This document shows, one piece after another, positions 35,740 through 47,080 of a stretch of 64,000 bases of DNA. Position 1 is the first letter of the stretch, and every line of letters begins with the position of its first letter. This DNA is from Mytilus californianus (Eukaryota; Mollusca; Bivalvia; Mytilida; Mytilidae). The translations under genes were made by a program, and so were the position numbers. The stretch spans positions 114,033,588-114,097,587 of the forward strand of contig NW_026262734.1 in NCBI RefSeq assembly GCF_021869535.1, read 5' to 3'. Below the pieces are notes generated by a model that saw nothing but the letters and a program-made list of their open reading frames with translations, searched no databases and was not told the origin of the DNA.

Positions 35740-36600
35740 AATTTATTATACTGAATGTCCTATCATTATTGTCTTTTACTATTTTCTATGACGTCACATA
35801 CATAACAACGTTACGGGGATTAGAAATGAAGCAAGATGTTTTATTTTTTATTTTGACAGTCAAATAATAGAATCTGAGGCAAAACGTAGAACTTAAGCAT
35901 TGTCTTCAATAACACGATGTAATTTCAATTCATTGTCCTTTAAATTATCGATTTTTAATTGGTCTGGACGAGAGGATGACATTAAAAAAAATGTCACCCG
36001 CTCAGCAATGTGATAGAGTAAATTAACACCCTCGTATTAGCCAATCAAAAAATGGCATTTTTACGTGAAGTATAATAATACTGATTATGACCTTCTGACT
36101 GAGTGTGGATTCGAATGCCAGATGACGCATGAACACAGGAGACGATAACTCTGTCGATACACCCGTCTTGCTCCTTATAAATTTCCCGCCATTCACTCAT
36201 TTTTTTTCTGACCTGGATTTGTCTCTTCTAAATTAGATATCTGTTCTATATGATTATTATGGTTGTAGACTCATTTCAAACTTGAAACATCGAAATAGAT
36301 TGTTCTTCATATTGTATATAGTTTGTAATTTGTAATGATGAATGTATTTTATTGATACACATATTCACATACATAAACATATTCGTCTCTGCTTATTCTT
36401 CATTACGTTATTTTAAGATATATATGCATTGGAAATTAACACAGCAATAGAACGATAACTATCATATATTGGCTCATGTATGAATAATTGTTATAAATGC
36501 ATCTGTGCAAATGAACAAAGTGTAAAAAAACTGGAAACACACTTTTAACATTTTATTTTCTTAAAAATCACACTTTTACAGCTGAGTGTAAATAGTTTAA
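35740..36600. other. Gene-free stretch
   Basis: No coding signal. A B-box-like GGATTCGAATGCC near 36109-36121 suggests a degraded tRNA-derived SINE, too weak to call. Confidence 0.4.
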
Positions 36601-36604
36601 AGAT

Positions 36605-36765
36605 ATTTATGTCTTTGCATACAGGTGAAAGATAAAGCTAGCTATAAAACCAGGTTTAATCCAACATTTTCTACATAAGAAAATGCCTGTACCAAGTCAG
36701 GAATATGACAGTTGTAATCCATTCGTGTGATGTGTTTGAGCTGTTGATTTCGCCATTTGCTTAGG
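36605..36765 (-). repeat. Interspersed repeat, minus copy of the 22180-22445 family
   Basis: GCTAGCTATAAAACCAGGTT, AAGTCAGGAATATGACAGTT and GATGTGTTTGAGCTGTTGAT are the reverse complements of phrases at 22205-22320. The minus-strand frame 36697-37104 runs from the ankyrin exon through intron into this repeat, so its C-terminal part is not protein. Confidence 0.8.
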
Positions 36766-36975
36766 GACTTTCCGTTTATAATTCACCTCGGAGTTCGGTA
36801 TTTTTGTTATTTTACTTTTGATTTTATTTTTACACCTTTTTCCATTTGAATATTTAGGTATGTTGCGAAGGTGTGTAAATATTAAGCTAAGAACATTGTG
36901 TTGAAAATGAATTTGATTGTTGTCTAAGCCGAATAAACAAACGTTGAGATTCCTGGTAAGAACAACTTTCCTTAC

Positions 36976-37077
36976 CTCATTTACTTTATTTTGATCTATA
37001 TCTGTTCTTCCTAATAACAACTGGACTAAGCCGATCTGTCCATCTTTTACAGAATAATGTAAGGGAGTGTAACCGTA
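36976..37077 (-). CDS. Ankyrin-repeat exon, 34 codons
   Basis: The minus strand reads TTTCAG, then 102 bases, then GTAAGG, so consensus acceptor and donor bracket an exon of exactly 34 codons. It translates as one ankyrin repeat: YGYTPLHYSVKDG, then QIGLVQLLLGRTDID and QNKVNE. TPLH, the G after the first helix, and LVQLLL match the family consensus. Ankyrin repeats form protein-binding scaffolds. Exon length divisible by three and repeat-aligned edges mean exons can be added or lost without changing frame. On the minus strand it lies downstream of 41176-41277 and would join it in frame. What protein it belongs to cannot be told, because the rest of the gene is outside the window or not recognised. 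Confidence 0.8.
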
Positions 37078-37128
37078 CTGAAATAGAAAGGTTGACATGT
37101 TCATAGCATCTATACAAACATATAACTA

Positions 37129-38404
37129 GAGGTTCTAAAGAACATGTGTCGCTCACCTTGGTCTATGTGCATATTCAACAAAGGACACTCTCCAACGTTA
37201 TAGACGATAATAGATTTCATGACCAAAAAAAAATGGTGATAATTGTCATTAATGGGAAATACTCCAATAAGGAGTCGTAGGACGATTTCTTCTATTTGTC
37301 TTAATTGTAGTCCATGACTTGCTGATGATTTTTGCTTATTTAAGTTTCTATCTATCTATTATAATTTTTAAGATATAAGGCAAAAACGCAAAAAATTGGT
37401 AAAAATCGTCATCAAAGGGCAATAACTCTAATAAGGCGTCTACTGACGATTTCGACAATGCAGACTTATTTGAAGAAATTGTCTTGCTGACCATTATGTA
37501 ATTTAAAGTTTCTCTCTATCTATAATAGTTTTCAAGATAATAGGCAAAAATGAAAAAAAGGTAAAATTTGTCATTTATGGGCAATAACTCATATAAGAAA
37601 TCGTCTGACAGTTTTGAAGTATATAAATAATAGATAGAGCTCATCATTCTGAAGATTTTTGTCCTTGTAAGATTTTCTCTATTCATGGCGGTTTTCAAAA
37701 TAGTAGACACAACTTGCATTTTACCGCTATGTTCTATTTTTAGCCATGGTGGCCATGTTGGTTGGCAGGCGAGTTCACATTTTTTAAACTAGATACCCTA
37801 ATAATGATTATGGCCAAGTTTGGTTAAACTTGGCATATTAGTTCAGAGGAGAAGATTTTTGTAAAAGATTACAAAACTTTACAAAAAATTGTGAAAAATT
37901 GACTTTAAAGGGCAATAACTCCTTAAAGGGTCAGTTGACACTTTTGGTCATTAAACTTATTTGTAGATCTTACGATGCTAAACATTTTTGCTGTTTACAG
38001 TTTATCTATCTATTATAATATTTCCTTAAAATTACAAATTCAGAGGCAGCAAACCAACAAGGGTTTGTCTGATTCGTCTGAAAATTACAGGGCGGATAGA
38101 TTATAACCTGATGAACAATTTTAATTCAAACAGATTTGCTCTAAATGCTTTGGTTTCAGAGATATACGCCAAAATCTACATTTTACCCCTACTATATTCT
38201 TTTTTTAGCCATGGCGGCCATCTTGGTTGGCGAGCAGGAGCGTCGGATACTTTTTTTAAACTAAATACCTTAATAATGATTGTGGCCAAGCTTGGTTAAA
38301 TTTGGCTTAGTTGTTTCAGAGGAGAAGATATTTGTAAAAGTTAACAGACGACGACGGACGACGACGGACGACGGATGAAGTGATTAGAAAAGCTCACTTG
38401 GCCC
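37129..38404. mobile_element. 1.28-kb dispersed repeat with 8-bp flanking duplication
   Basis: Flanked by TATAACTA on both sides (37121-37128 and 38405-38412). It starts GAGGTTCTAAAGAACATGTG and ends near a GACGACGG run and AAAAGCTCACTTGGCCC, with no clear terminal inverted repeat. Inside, the AGCCATGG(T/C)GGCCAT unit recurs at 37742 and 38207 with about 130 bp of matching sequence, and GGGCAATAACTC phrases recur near 37425, 37577 and 37910. It lies about 50 bp upstream (minus sense) of the ankyrin exon's acceptor. Eight-base duplications are usual for hAT elements, but the missing inverted ends leave the class open. Confidence 0.75.
38346..38374. repeat. (GACGACGG)n tract
   Basis: Short run of GACGACGGAC units near the right end of the 37129-38404 element. 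Confidence 0.9.
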
Positions 38405-38529
38405 TATAACTAATCCTATTTTGTTTTATTAATTTCAACTATTCTGAAACTGTTTATGGCCATATGCTTGATAGTTTGTGAACACAAACCATTGATTTTA
38501 AGCAAGCTTTCAAAATATTATGCTCAGAA

Positions 38530-40000
38530 CGGAATGATTGGGAAAAACATAACTAACTAATTCGATATTTCAAATGAGGTCAACTTTATATAAACTTGGT
38601 TTGGAGTTAAAGTAAGTGATTAAAGAGAAACTTTAAGATTTACATTTAATTTTTTTATAATTATCAGTTGGATTTAGATGGTGACATACACATGATACAT
38701 GTAGATAACGTTTATGTTAACACAAATAATTCAGAGATAATTACTTGCACAGATTAATTCATTTAGACCAGACTTGTTTGATGAATACTACAGTATACAA
38801 AAGAACAGAAATATTTGCTCCTGATATGACATTTTGAATGCTAAATATTCTGCTGAAAATATACAAAGGTTGAGTGGTTTTAACACTTCTTCACAGCCAC
38901 TTTGTATTGAAAACAGGTCTGAATATAGAAACTGTTAATGGCAGCAGCTATGCAAAATATTTCGGAAAAAACATTAACACTATTCATTAAATTCGAAACC
39001 AAATATAGAAAGTTAAAAAAAGTGATCTGATAAGTTCTTTAATATAGAATACAATGAATTGCTTAAGAATAGTACAGGTAGAAATGGCACACAGATAAAA
39101 TATAAGTTATTACATTTCGCTAGTGATACAATATTAATTTTTAAGAAAGGTCCAAAATCTTTAAGGGAAGTTTAAGATGAATTAAAGTGTATGCAACAAA
39201 TTCGGGGTTTGATATCAATTTAAAAATTAGATTCTTAATTAAAAATCTAGTAGAGATTTTTTTATGTCAAAATAGATATTTATCGAGGGCCACAATAACT
39301 ATTGTGTATGTTGATATGGATAACATTATTTGTTTTAACCGGTTTACGATCTAATTGAGAAATTATAAAAAAAGAAACCATTCAGTAATAGATTAAAATA
39401 TGAAAATAAATATATTTAAACTTATTAGAAATCACTTCTTTATAAACTTTTATTATACCTGTCCTAAATCACCTCATCAATAACTTGAGTAAATCAAATG
39501 AAAACTATGTTAGAGACTAAAATGAACTTTTGTTCACATGATTTGAAATTAGTCTGTAAACAGACTTAAACAAAAATCTGTTGCAAAACAACTATAGTGA
39601 AGGTAAGTTGAAAATGATAGCCCTCAAGAGCAAATCATACAAATAATCAAATATTGTTTGAAAGTTAAGATATCTTTAGTATACAAGTGACGTATTCAGA
39701 GTTTAGATATATGGTTTGAATTAAACGATGTTACAAGCAAACATTTCAAAAAAAAAAGAGACAAGGGGGAAACGTATTACTAACCAATTTAATATTTGAA
39801 ATGAGAAATAGATAAAACAAATAGTAATGGATGTAAAATTGCGATTAAGAAAGAGCCTGATCCGATTTAAAATTTAAAATATTAATTAAACAGTAGTTCA
39901 ACAGGTGAGTTAAGGCCTAGGTACTTGTACTTATGAAACTGTCAAGATAAACAATAATAAAACAATGGGCATATGTTTTTTTGTCATCAGACTAACATAA
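38530..40000 (-). repeat. Copy A2 of the duplicated ankyrin-locus intron block
   Basis: Collinear with 42340-44010 from AACGGAATGA.TGGG.AAAAC to the GTTCAACAGGTGA region, and with 3462-6745 from TGCTGAAAATATACAAAGG onward. Discounting the inserted element, its left edge lies about 170 bp from the exon at 36976-37077. It is therefore intron on the 5' side of that exon in minus sense. It has an uninterrupted TTTA at 39171, the empty site for the composite insertion in A1. Confidence 0.8.
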
Positions 40001-40039
40001 TGTATGATCTCGTACTAATTGAAATATTTTGTTTTCAAT

Positions 40040-40396
40040 AAAATTGAGAATGGAAACGAGGAATGCGTCAAATAGACAACAACCAGATCAAAGAGCAGAA
40101 AACAGCCCTAAGTCACCATAAGTCTTCAGCACAGCGAGAAAATCCCGCACCCGGATGCGGGCTTAAGCTGGCTTCTAAACAAAAAATGTGTACTAGTTTA
40201 TTAAAGAATGGACGTCACACTAAACCCCGATCCATATAAATGAACCCAAATTAAAAAATAAAAACAGCTGAAGGACGCCTCCGGGTGCGGGAATTTCTCG
40301 CTGCATTGAAGACCTGTTGGTGACCTTCTGCTGTTGTCTGTTCTATGGTCGGGTTGTTGTCTCTTTGACACATTCCCCATTTTCATTCTCAATTTT
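40040..40396. repeat. Long foldback repeat with ~120-bp arms
   Basis: The left arm (40040-40160: AAAATTGAGAATGGAAACG, then AATGCGTCAAATAGACAACA and CCCGCACCCGG) is the reverse complement, with some mismatches, of the right arm (40279-40396, ending CATTTTCATTCTCAATTTT). Transcribed, it could form a long hairpin. Single-arm copies lie at 29526 and 45755, so it probably arose by head-to-head insertion of two copies of one repeat. Confidence 0.85.
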
Positions 40397-40409
40397 AAGA
40401 CTAGCAATG

Positions 40410-40560
40410 TCAAGAGGTTCCTGACTTTAGACAGGCTCAAACATGCGGCAGGGTTAAACATGTTTTATCAGATCCTAACCCTCTCCATATACCTCTATCC
40501 AATGTAGAATAAAAAAACACACAGCAATACACACAGTACAATTCAGTTTAAAAGAAGCTT
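40410..40560 (+). repeat. Dispersed repeat segment shared with 45990-46140
   Basis: GGTTCCTGACTTTAGACAGG, GGCAGGGTTAAACATGTTTT, and CACACAGCAATACACACAGT match GGTTCCTGATTTGGAATAGG, GCGGGGTTAAACATGTTTTG and ACACAGCAATACGCATAGTA near 46000-46115. It follows the foldback family arm in both places, so arm and segment belong to one longer repeat. Confidence 0.75.
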
Positions 40561-40880
40561 CAAGCATTAACATTTAGGGTCTAACTTTGGATAAATAGAA
40601 CACATTACAATATATCTATGTATATTTATAATTGGTGCATGAGTTATTGCTAGTTTTTTGTTTAATTAAAAACCTGTTGAGCCTAATTGATTGATTGTGA
40701 TCAGACTCGTGTAATTATTAGAAACAGCTGATCAATATATGCTGTTCTACACACTACAAAAGAAAACAAAATTAGCAGGTGTTTTTACTTTTAAAACTAC
40801 ATTTGCTTACTTCTGATAAGACTTGTTATTTTAAATCTGTATCATATGTTCAGTTTAGTAGAATTTAATTTGTTACGATA

Positions 40881-40901
40881 TTTTTTTTTTTTTTTTTTTT
40901 T
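40881..40901. repeat. Poly-T tract
   Basis: Twenty-one consecutive T. Confidence 0.95.
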
Positions 40902-41175
40902 GCAACACTATCACATCTTCAGTTATGCAGGGTTACAAACTTTACACTTTATTCAATACGTAGTAGCTGTATATACATGACTTAATGAATGACGTTTGTC
41001 TTGGTATTTTTGTTTTTGTTTTTGTTTTTTTTTTTAAATATAATTGCTGTTTCCCCTCTGATATTTAGTATTTTGCGGAGATGTGTATTGATATTATGAG
41101 TAACATTGTGTTGACATTGATTTTGATTGACACTTTAACAAAGTCGGACAATCTTTAAAAAACCTCATTCAATAC

Positions 41176-41277
41176 CTTATTTTCTCTATTTGGATCGATC
41201 TTTGTTCTTTCTAATAACAATTGAAGTATGTTGAGGTTTCCACCTCTAGCAGCTGAGTGTAAAAGAGTGTCACTGCC
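41176..41277 (-). CDS. Ankyrin-repeat exon, 34 codons
   Basis: The minus strand reads TTTCAG, 102 bases, then GTATTG, with the last exon bases AAG giving an AAG|GTA donor. The translation is GSDTLLHSAARGG, NLNILQLLLERTKID and PNRENK: one complete ankyrin repeat. TLLHSAARGG corresponds to the consensus TPLHLAA..G, and ILQLLLE to the second helix. It is the same length and phase as the exon at 36976-37077 and shares the upstream sequence CTATGAACAT and a pyrimidine-rich acceptor, so the two are paralogous. In minus order it precedes the other and splicing would keep frame (ENK joined to YGY). Confidence 0.82.
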
Positions 41278-41499
41278 CTGAAATAAAAAGGTTGCAATGT
41301 TCATAGTATCTTACGTTGGTTTAAAAAAAAAAAACTCGTAGAATTGAGTTGAGAACACAAAAAAGCATATGCCAACAATTTGCAAAGTAAACTTAAATTA
41401 AAGGAAATTAAAGACCGTTTTCAAAAATCACATTTCCCTTAAAACAGTAAATGTGCATTAAGTAAATAACTTGTGCTCATAAAAAATTTTCAGGATGAT

Positions 41500-41630
41500 G
41501 TGTGTTAGAATCCCATCTGAATAGACACAGATTGCAATTTCTTAAGCCGAAGACAAGTTGTCCTCTCTGTTTACTACAGCTTCCTCCAACAAGAAAAACT
41601 GGTCGCTATGCTAATAGCCAATATGACCGA
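41500..41630 (+). mobile_element. MetaSINE-type core remnant
   Basis: AGCTTCCTCCAACAAGAAAA and ACTGGTCGCTATGCTAATAG match GGCTTCCTCCACCAATGAAA and ACTGGCCGCTACGAAATAGC in the complete copy at 52327-52585. The head and tail are not recognisable. Confidence 0.6.
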
Positions 41631-41834
41631 ACATGGCTATACTCACCTTCATACAAATAAACCAATAATATTATGATAAGATGTCTGATACTCATGTTAT
41701 AACAGAGTATATTACGGGCAGACATCAAGACAGCGGTCTTAGTAAGATAACAGAAATAAGACAAGACGTAATGAAAGTTGTCGAAAGCATATAGGCACGT
41801 AAAAAGACACAACGTGCTAACATCTACGTCATTT

Positions 41835-41885
41835 TGTTGTCTTGTTGAAAGTTATCTCATTGGCAATCAAATCATAGCTTTTTAT
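41835..41885 (+). repeat. Short interspersed repeat, 3' end fragment
   Basis: GTTGAAAGTTATCTCATTGG followed by CAATCAAATCATAGCTTTTT. Confidence 0.6.
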
Positions 41886-42339
41886 TTTTATCAAGATCAG
41901 AATATATGTATACTTTAACATATTTTTTCTTTTGTTACATAACTTTTATTCTTTTTTCAAACTTTAAGTACATTCAGAACATTAGTGCTTATCATATCGA
42001 CAACATTTGTATTGCTATCAAGTTTGATGGCTGTCTCCAACGATGTACCATGCATACTACCCGACCCATCCATACATACCTAATCTTGTTTATTCCATTC
42101 GTATTCGGCAGCTATGTGTATAACAAAGCTGCAGTCATTACATAGTATTCATTGTTTACATGCTCACAGTTTCTTTGCAAACGAGTTGAAATGCACAAAC
42201 TTTAATGATGGACTTTTGTTATTCACATTTAATGTATATGTAAATCACACGAAATGTTGGTTATTTAAATATGGGCATATTAAATATGTAAGAGTAAAGT
42301 AGTCTTCGTCTCGAATTATGCAATCTATATAATTCTAAA

Positions 42340-44015
42340 ATCAGAACGGAATGACGGGGAAACGTAATTATAACGAGTATTTTGAATGAGGCCAACTTTA
42401 TACAAAACAGTAATTTATGTAAAGTTATTGATTAAGAAAGAAACTGTACTATTTAAATTTTAGTAAATAACAAGCGGATTTAGATTGTGACATACCAATA
42501 GGAGAAGGAGGAATAATTCATTAATTGAGCCAGATAACTTGTAAACAACTATTTCCATTTTAATGTTCTGGATAGATTTTAAATCTGTCGTTGTCTAGCA
42601 TTAAACAGACGAAGCACATTTAGTTACAGTGGAGACCTTTACAGTATACAAAAAATAGTTCAGAAGCAATTGCTTGCAGACTTATTAATATCTAAGATTT
42701 GTTTAAATACTGTAAAACAGCAGATACAGATAAATGCAACGGAAAAAATGAAAACGAATATTTGCTCTTAAGAGTTCTGACAACATCTGGAATGCTATAG
42801 TTTCTCCTAAAGAGTATACAGATGTACAGTGATATGAATACTCGTTTATTTTCTATTCAAATACAATTTGATAAGACAAACTGTTAATGACTGCAGTTGT
42901 GCAAAATATTGTGATAAACCATTCACGCAGTTCATTAAATTCAAAACCAAAAACAGAAAACTATAAAAAGTGATAAACTGAGTTTCATGATACAGAATCA
43001 AATGAATGGAATAAGAATAGTACAGATAGAAATGTGACACCGATATCATATAAGTTATCACATTTTGCTGATGATACAATGTCAATTTTGAATGGAGGTT
43101 TACAATTCTTAACGAAAGCTTTAGTTGAATACGATTGTGTGTCACAAGTGCAAGGCTTGATAACAATTTAAAAACAGAAATTTTAATTAGAAATGTGGTA
43201 TAGATTTTCTTATTTCAAAATAGATACTTATGTTGGGCCACAACAACTCTGTAGATAATGGATATTATTGTGGATGTTGATCTGCATAAAATTATAAAGT
43301 TTTACAGATGAAAGATCTAAAAAAAGAAACCATTTAGTAATAGACAAAAAGACAGTTGTGTAAATTATAATTATTAAGCAGACATTTCCAAAAGAAATAT
43401 GAGAAACGTATTACTTACCATTTTGATATTTGGAATATAGGAATATATAAAATGAATGGTTATGGATGTGGAATTGCGATTAAGAAACAGCCTTTTTCAA
43501 CTGATTTTTATAGTTCATTCTTATGTTGTACTGTTACACCACTGTCCCCGGTTAGGGGATCCCGTTAACATGTTTAACCCGCCACATTCTGTATGTATGT
43601 GCCTGTCCCAATTTAGGAGCCTGTAATTTAGTGGTTGTCGTTTGTTGCTGTGTTACATATATATTTTTTTTCCACTTTTATGTACATAAATTAGGCTGTG
43701 AGTTTTCTCGTTTGAGTTGTTTTACATTTGTCATTTCGGGGCCTTTTATAGCTGATTATGGGGTATGGGTTTGCTCATTGTTGAAGGCCGTACGGTGACC
43801 TATAGTTGTTAATTTCTGTGTCATTTGGTCTCTTGTGAAAAGTTGTCTCATTGGCAATTATACCACATCTTCTTTTTTTATACTTATAAGATTTAGATTT
43901 CAAGATATAATTAACGGTGGTTCAGCAGGTGAATGTAGGACGATGTAGTAATATCAATTACATTGTCAAGATGAAAAATAATAAAACACCAGGGTCATAT
44001 GGTTTTTATCAGAAT
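42340..44015 (-). repeat. Copy A3 of the duplicated ankyrin-locus intron block
   Basis: Collinear with 38530-40000 and lying 5' (minus sense) of the exon at 41176-41277. The short interspersed repeat 43530-43880 is inserted in it. At 43120-43123 it carries a single TTTA where A1 has the composite insertion. It is more diverged from A1 and A2 than they are from each other. Confidence 0.75.
43530..43880 (+). repeat. Short interspersed repeat, best full-length copy
   Basis: About 350 bp with the landmarks, in order, CACTGTCCCCGGTTAGGGGA, CCGCCACATTCTGTATGTAT, GTGCCTGTCCCAATTTAGGA, TTTAGTGGTTGTCGTTTGTT, TCATTTCGGGGCCTTTTATA, GTTGAAGGCCGTACGGTGAC and CTCATTGGCAATTATACCAC, ending in a poly-T run. 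About a dozen partial copies lie in the window. Size and copy pattern suggest a SINE or short non-autonomous element; I see no clear A and B boxes and do not know its accepted name. Confidence 0.8.
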
Positions 44016-44734
44016 AACAGATGTTATTGCCACAAAAATTTGAAATGCTTTGGTTTCAAGCTTTTACATTTAAGGTAAAACTTTAGATATCTAGAAAATA
44101 TATCTATAGGATTTTTATTTTTTTTAATTGAAAGACATACACCTAATACACTTACTTTTGAAGGTACCCTATGGAAGAAATGGAATGAGACAATAATTTT
44201 TGTTTTTTTTTTTACCTTTGACCCAAGCATCAATCTGATTTCTTAGAATATACATTGTTTTTTGTCGACATTCCAATATCCCATACACTAGACTTTATAA
44301 CTTACTTATATAACTACCAGCAGCAGTCATATACAAAATATGCATATTATTTCAGTGAGATTTTGCTTCTTGGAAAACAGTGAAAAATGACATTTGCAGA
44401 TATTAAGATTGTTCTTATCCTCCATGAACTCTTTGACCAAACGATTTAAACAAATGTTTTTTTCTATTTCTATAACTGTATACAGAGTTTAATATTTTTA
44501 CCCTGGGAAGTGGCAGGAAGAAAGCGGACAGGATGTGCCAAAAATTTGGGAGCCATCCTGTACCTTGGATTTTTTTTTTATTTAGATCGAAATGGAAATG
44601 TAAGGCTGAACTCCTGTGAAACCCGCCACATTAACATTATAATTGTAGATCCGCACTGATTATAAATAAATGTAAAACTTTACGACTCATCAGTTGAAGA
44701 ATATAAAGTATCGCATGTCAAGCTATTTTGTTGT

Positions 44735-44935
44735 CAACATAAAACTGATAGATGATCATGAATGGATTGGTAGCTGTTTAACGTCAAGCGGCATATACAA
44801 TGTCTTTTCAAGACAAAAACATGAGTATGATATGAAGTATAACCCTTCTTTGTAACTTTTGTTTGATCCGGTCGGGATTCGAACCCACTTCCTCTCTCAC
44901 TTGTGTCGAGCACTTTCACCATGAGACCACCGATA
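44735..44935 (-). mobile_element. tRNA-derived SINE, minus orientation
   Basis: On the minus strand the segment begins CGGTGGTCTCATGGTGAAAG (A-box-like), followed about 45 bases later by GGTTCGAATCCCGAC (B box), as in RNA polymerase III SINE heads. The body runs to a GCCGCTTGACGTTAAACAGC end. Fragments of that end occur near 31564 and 34058. It is not a functional tRNA: no acceptor-stem pairing or CCA context is apparent. This SINE differs from the MetaSINE at 52327. Confidence 0.75.
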
Positions 44936-45754
44936 AGATATCATAGTACTTTAATGACATACAAGGAAAGAGTACAAAAATGCAATATAATAATAACGAC
45001 ATTTGATAGTTTACACACTCTAATTAAGACAAAGAGTTATAACACATCAGTTGTGACATTGATTCAGCTCCAAAACCATAGCATTTGATTGTTTGTTTAT
45101 ATGGTAGGTGATTGTTGTAACGCAAGTTTCTCTGTAATATACACATCTTCTGTTATTCATATGTCATTGTATGAACATTTAACTGTAAATGACTCGGAAG
45201 AATAGAACTGACTATAGTTAACATATGTGGATTCACTTGACTTTCATTCATTAATTTTAAAGTTCAAAATTTGAACATGTATATGGAGCCAATGCGTATG
45301 AACAGTTTCTATATTTTTTAAATGTCATAGATACATTCAGCAATTGATTCAGATGAATTGTTTGAAAACGAATCTGCACTTTCTTCTATATACCATGCAA
45401 CGTAAGTAGATTTTTCATGTTGATGTATATTGAAAAAGGTTGAGACAAATTCACTAAAATATATTTCATGTCAGGGTCATCTTCAAAACGTTTTCTAATC
45501 TTTTCATTAATTTCCAGTTTCAAACAACATTAAGGGGTAATTCTTAACATATTACCAAATAATGGATCAAAGCTGCAGCTTCTAAAATATGAGTATGTAC
45601 CACAAACATGGAGAATGGTTACCGTTTTTTTTTTATAAAACCAAATTATTTTGTCTTTCAAATACAAATTAATTGATATTTTCTAATGAAGAAAAAAACA
45701 TCTAAAAGTTAGTATATGGTACTGTCGACAACAATGAATATCGCTTAATAGCAT
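44936..45754. other. Gene-free AT-rich stretch
   Basis: Nothing that I can name. Confidence 0.4.
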
Positions 45755-46140
45755 TTTCAATAAAATTGAGAATGGAAACAGGGAATTAGTCAAAGACACA
45801 AAAAACGACCAAAGAGCAGACAACAGTCCAAGGTACTAATGGGTCTTCAACAAAAAATCCCCCACCCGGTGGGTAGCTTCAGCTGGTCCTAAACAATATT
45901 GTATACTAATTCAGCGAAAATGAACGTCACACTAAACTCCGAAACATATACATGAACCAAAATTTAAAAAAAAAACATACAAGACTAACAAAGGCCTGCG
46001 GTTCCTGATTTGGAATAGGCGCAAAAATGCAGCGGGGTTAAACATGTTTTGTTAGATCTCAACCCTCCCCTTATACCTATAGTAAATATTGAATAAACAA
46101 ACACAGCAATACGCATAGTAAAACTCTGTTCAAAGAAGTC
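45755..46140 (+). repeat. Dispersed repeat containing the foldback-family arm
   Basis: AATAAAATTGAGAATGGAAA, AACGACCAAAGAGCAGACAA, CACCCGGTGGGTAGCTTCAG, ATGAACGTCACACTAAACTC and GCGGGGTTAAACATGTTTTG. The order matches 40040-40560 except that the second copy contains the inverted arm in the middle, so this is probably the undisturbed form. Confidence 0.8.
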
Positions 46141-46449
46141 CGAGTCCGTTGTTAGAATATGTAACAGAGGAATCTAAGGAAAATGACAATGATCAAAAGG
46201 ACTAATAGCAGTTACTGACATGCCAGCTCCTCAATTAAACTGATCAAACTGACTGAAAGATTATGTCTTTATGATATGAAAATCAAGCACAATCCCTCCA
46301 GTAAGGGGTTAATTCACAATCCATTATAAAATATACGAGAAAAACATAATCCGTATCATGCCAACAACTGGTTTAAGAATAAATATGTTTATTTCCGATG
46401 AGAAGACCCTATGAGTGAATCAATATTAATTAAAAATATGCCATCTTTA

Positions 46450-47080
46450 ATGACCTGTCAACAGTATAGTAACTGATTTAGTCTGATTGAAGGTTTGGTT
46501 AGCTTTTGAGATGAATGACGACATATTTGCGCTTTGCATAGAATATTACCATAACAGATGGAATGTGAAATACCTGAAGGTATAAGATGTCTGCATGTTG
46601 ATTTATATTTACGAATGATTCCTTGTACCGATGATAAAATGTAGTAAATGTTTTGACAAGTTTGTGATATCGGAAACCCTGGTGTAATAATTTTTAAGTA
46701 ATACACAGATTTCTTTCGTTAAAATCAAATACATTATTACATACACGAGCGAATCGAACAGGCTGAGATATATAAACACCATAAGATGGTGCCAAGGGAA
46801 CATCACCACCAAAAACATGTAAAAATGGATAATTAACAATAGCAAATGAAAAATCATCTCTTTTTAATCGTAAATTTAGTATTAAGCTTTCCGTGAGAGA
46901 TATAGATGTCAAGATCCAGGAAAGGACAGTGTTCATTGTTAATATTAGTTTTATTTAAAATCAGTTCAGCAGGATACATCTCTTTTAGTGTACATAGTGA
47001 AGTCGTCATTATTGAGAGCCAATATAGCATCTTAATATTTAAAAGTGTTATTACATTTTGATGGATATACATGCACCAAA
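46450..47080 (-). pseudogene. Reverse transcriptase remnant, Penelope-like or unassigned
   Basis: Four overlapping minus-strand frames together read as the C-terminal part of one reverse transcriptase. Recognisable pieces are YPAELILNKTNINNEHCPF, LDLDIYISHGKLNTKF, DDFSFAIVNYPF, then APSYGVYISQ and RFARVCNNV. At the expected catalytic YxDD position the frame reads Y-stop-D-A, so activity is lost. At least three frameshifts interrupt it. The family is the same as the plus-strand copy at 54650-55230 (shared KEL/AEL.LN.(S/T)NIN). From motif style I would group it with Penelope-like reverse transcriptases, but a tree is needed. Confidence 0.7.

Noticed and set aside
36100..36180. Degraded tRNA-derived SINE on the minus strand
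   Set aside because: Only a B-box-like GGATTCGAATGCC is visible; no A box, body or tail could be supported.
36697..37104. 135-codon minus-strand frame as one ankyrin protein
   Set aside because: Only 36976-37077 is ankyrin-like. The rest is intron read-through and a dispersed repeat, and a good GT donor ends the exon.
44735..44935. Functional tRNA gene on the minus strand
   Set aside because: The A- and B-box-like elements are present, but no cloverleaf stems can be paired and the sequence continues into a SINE body.
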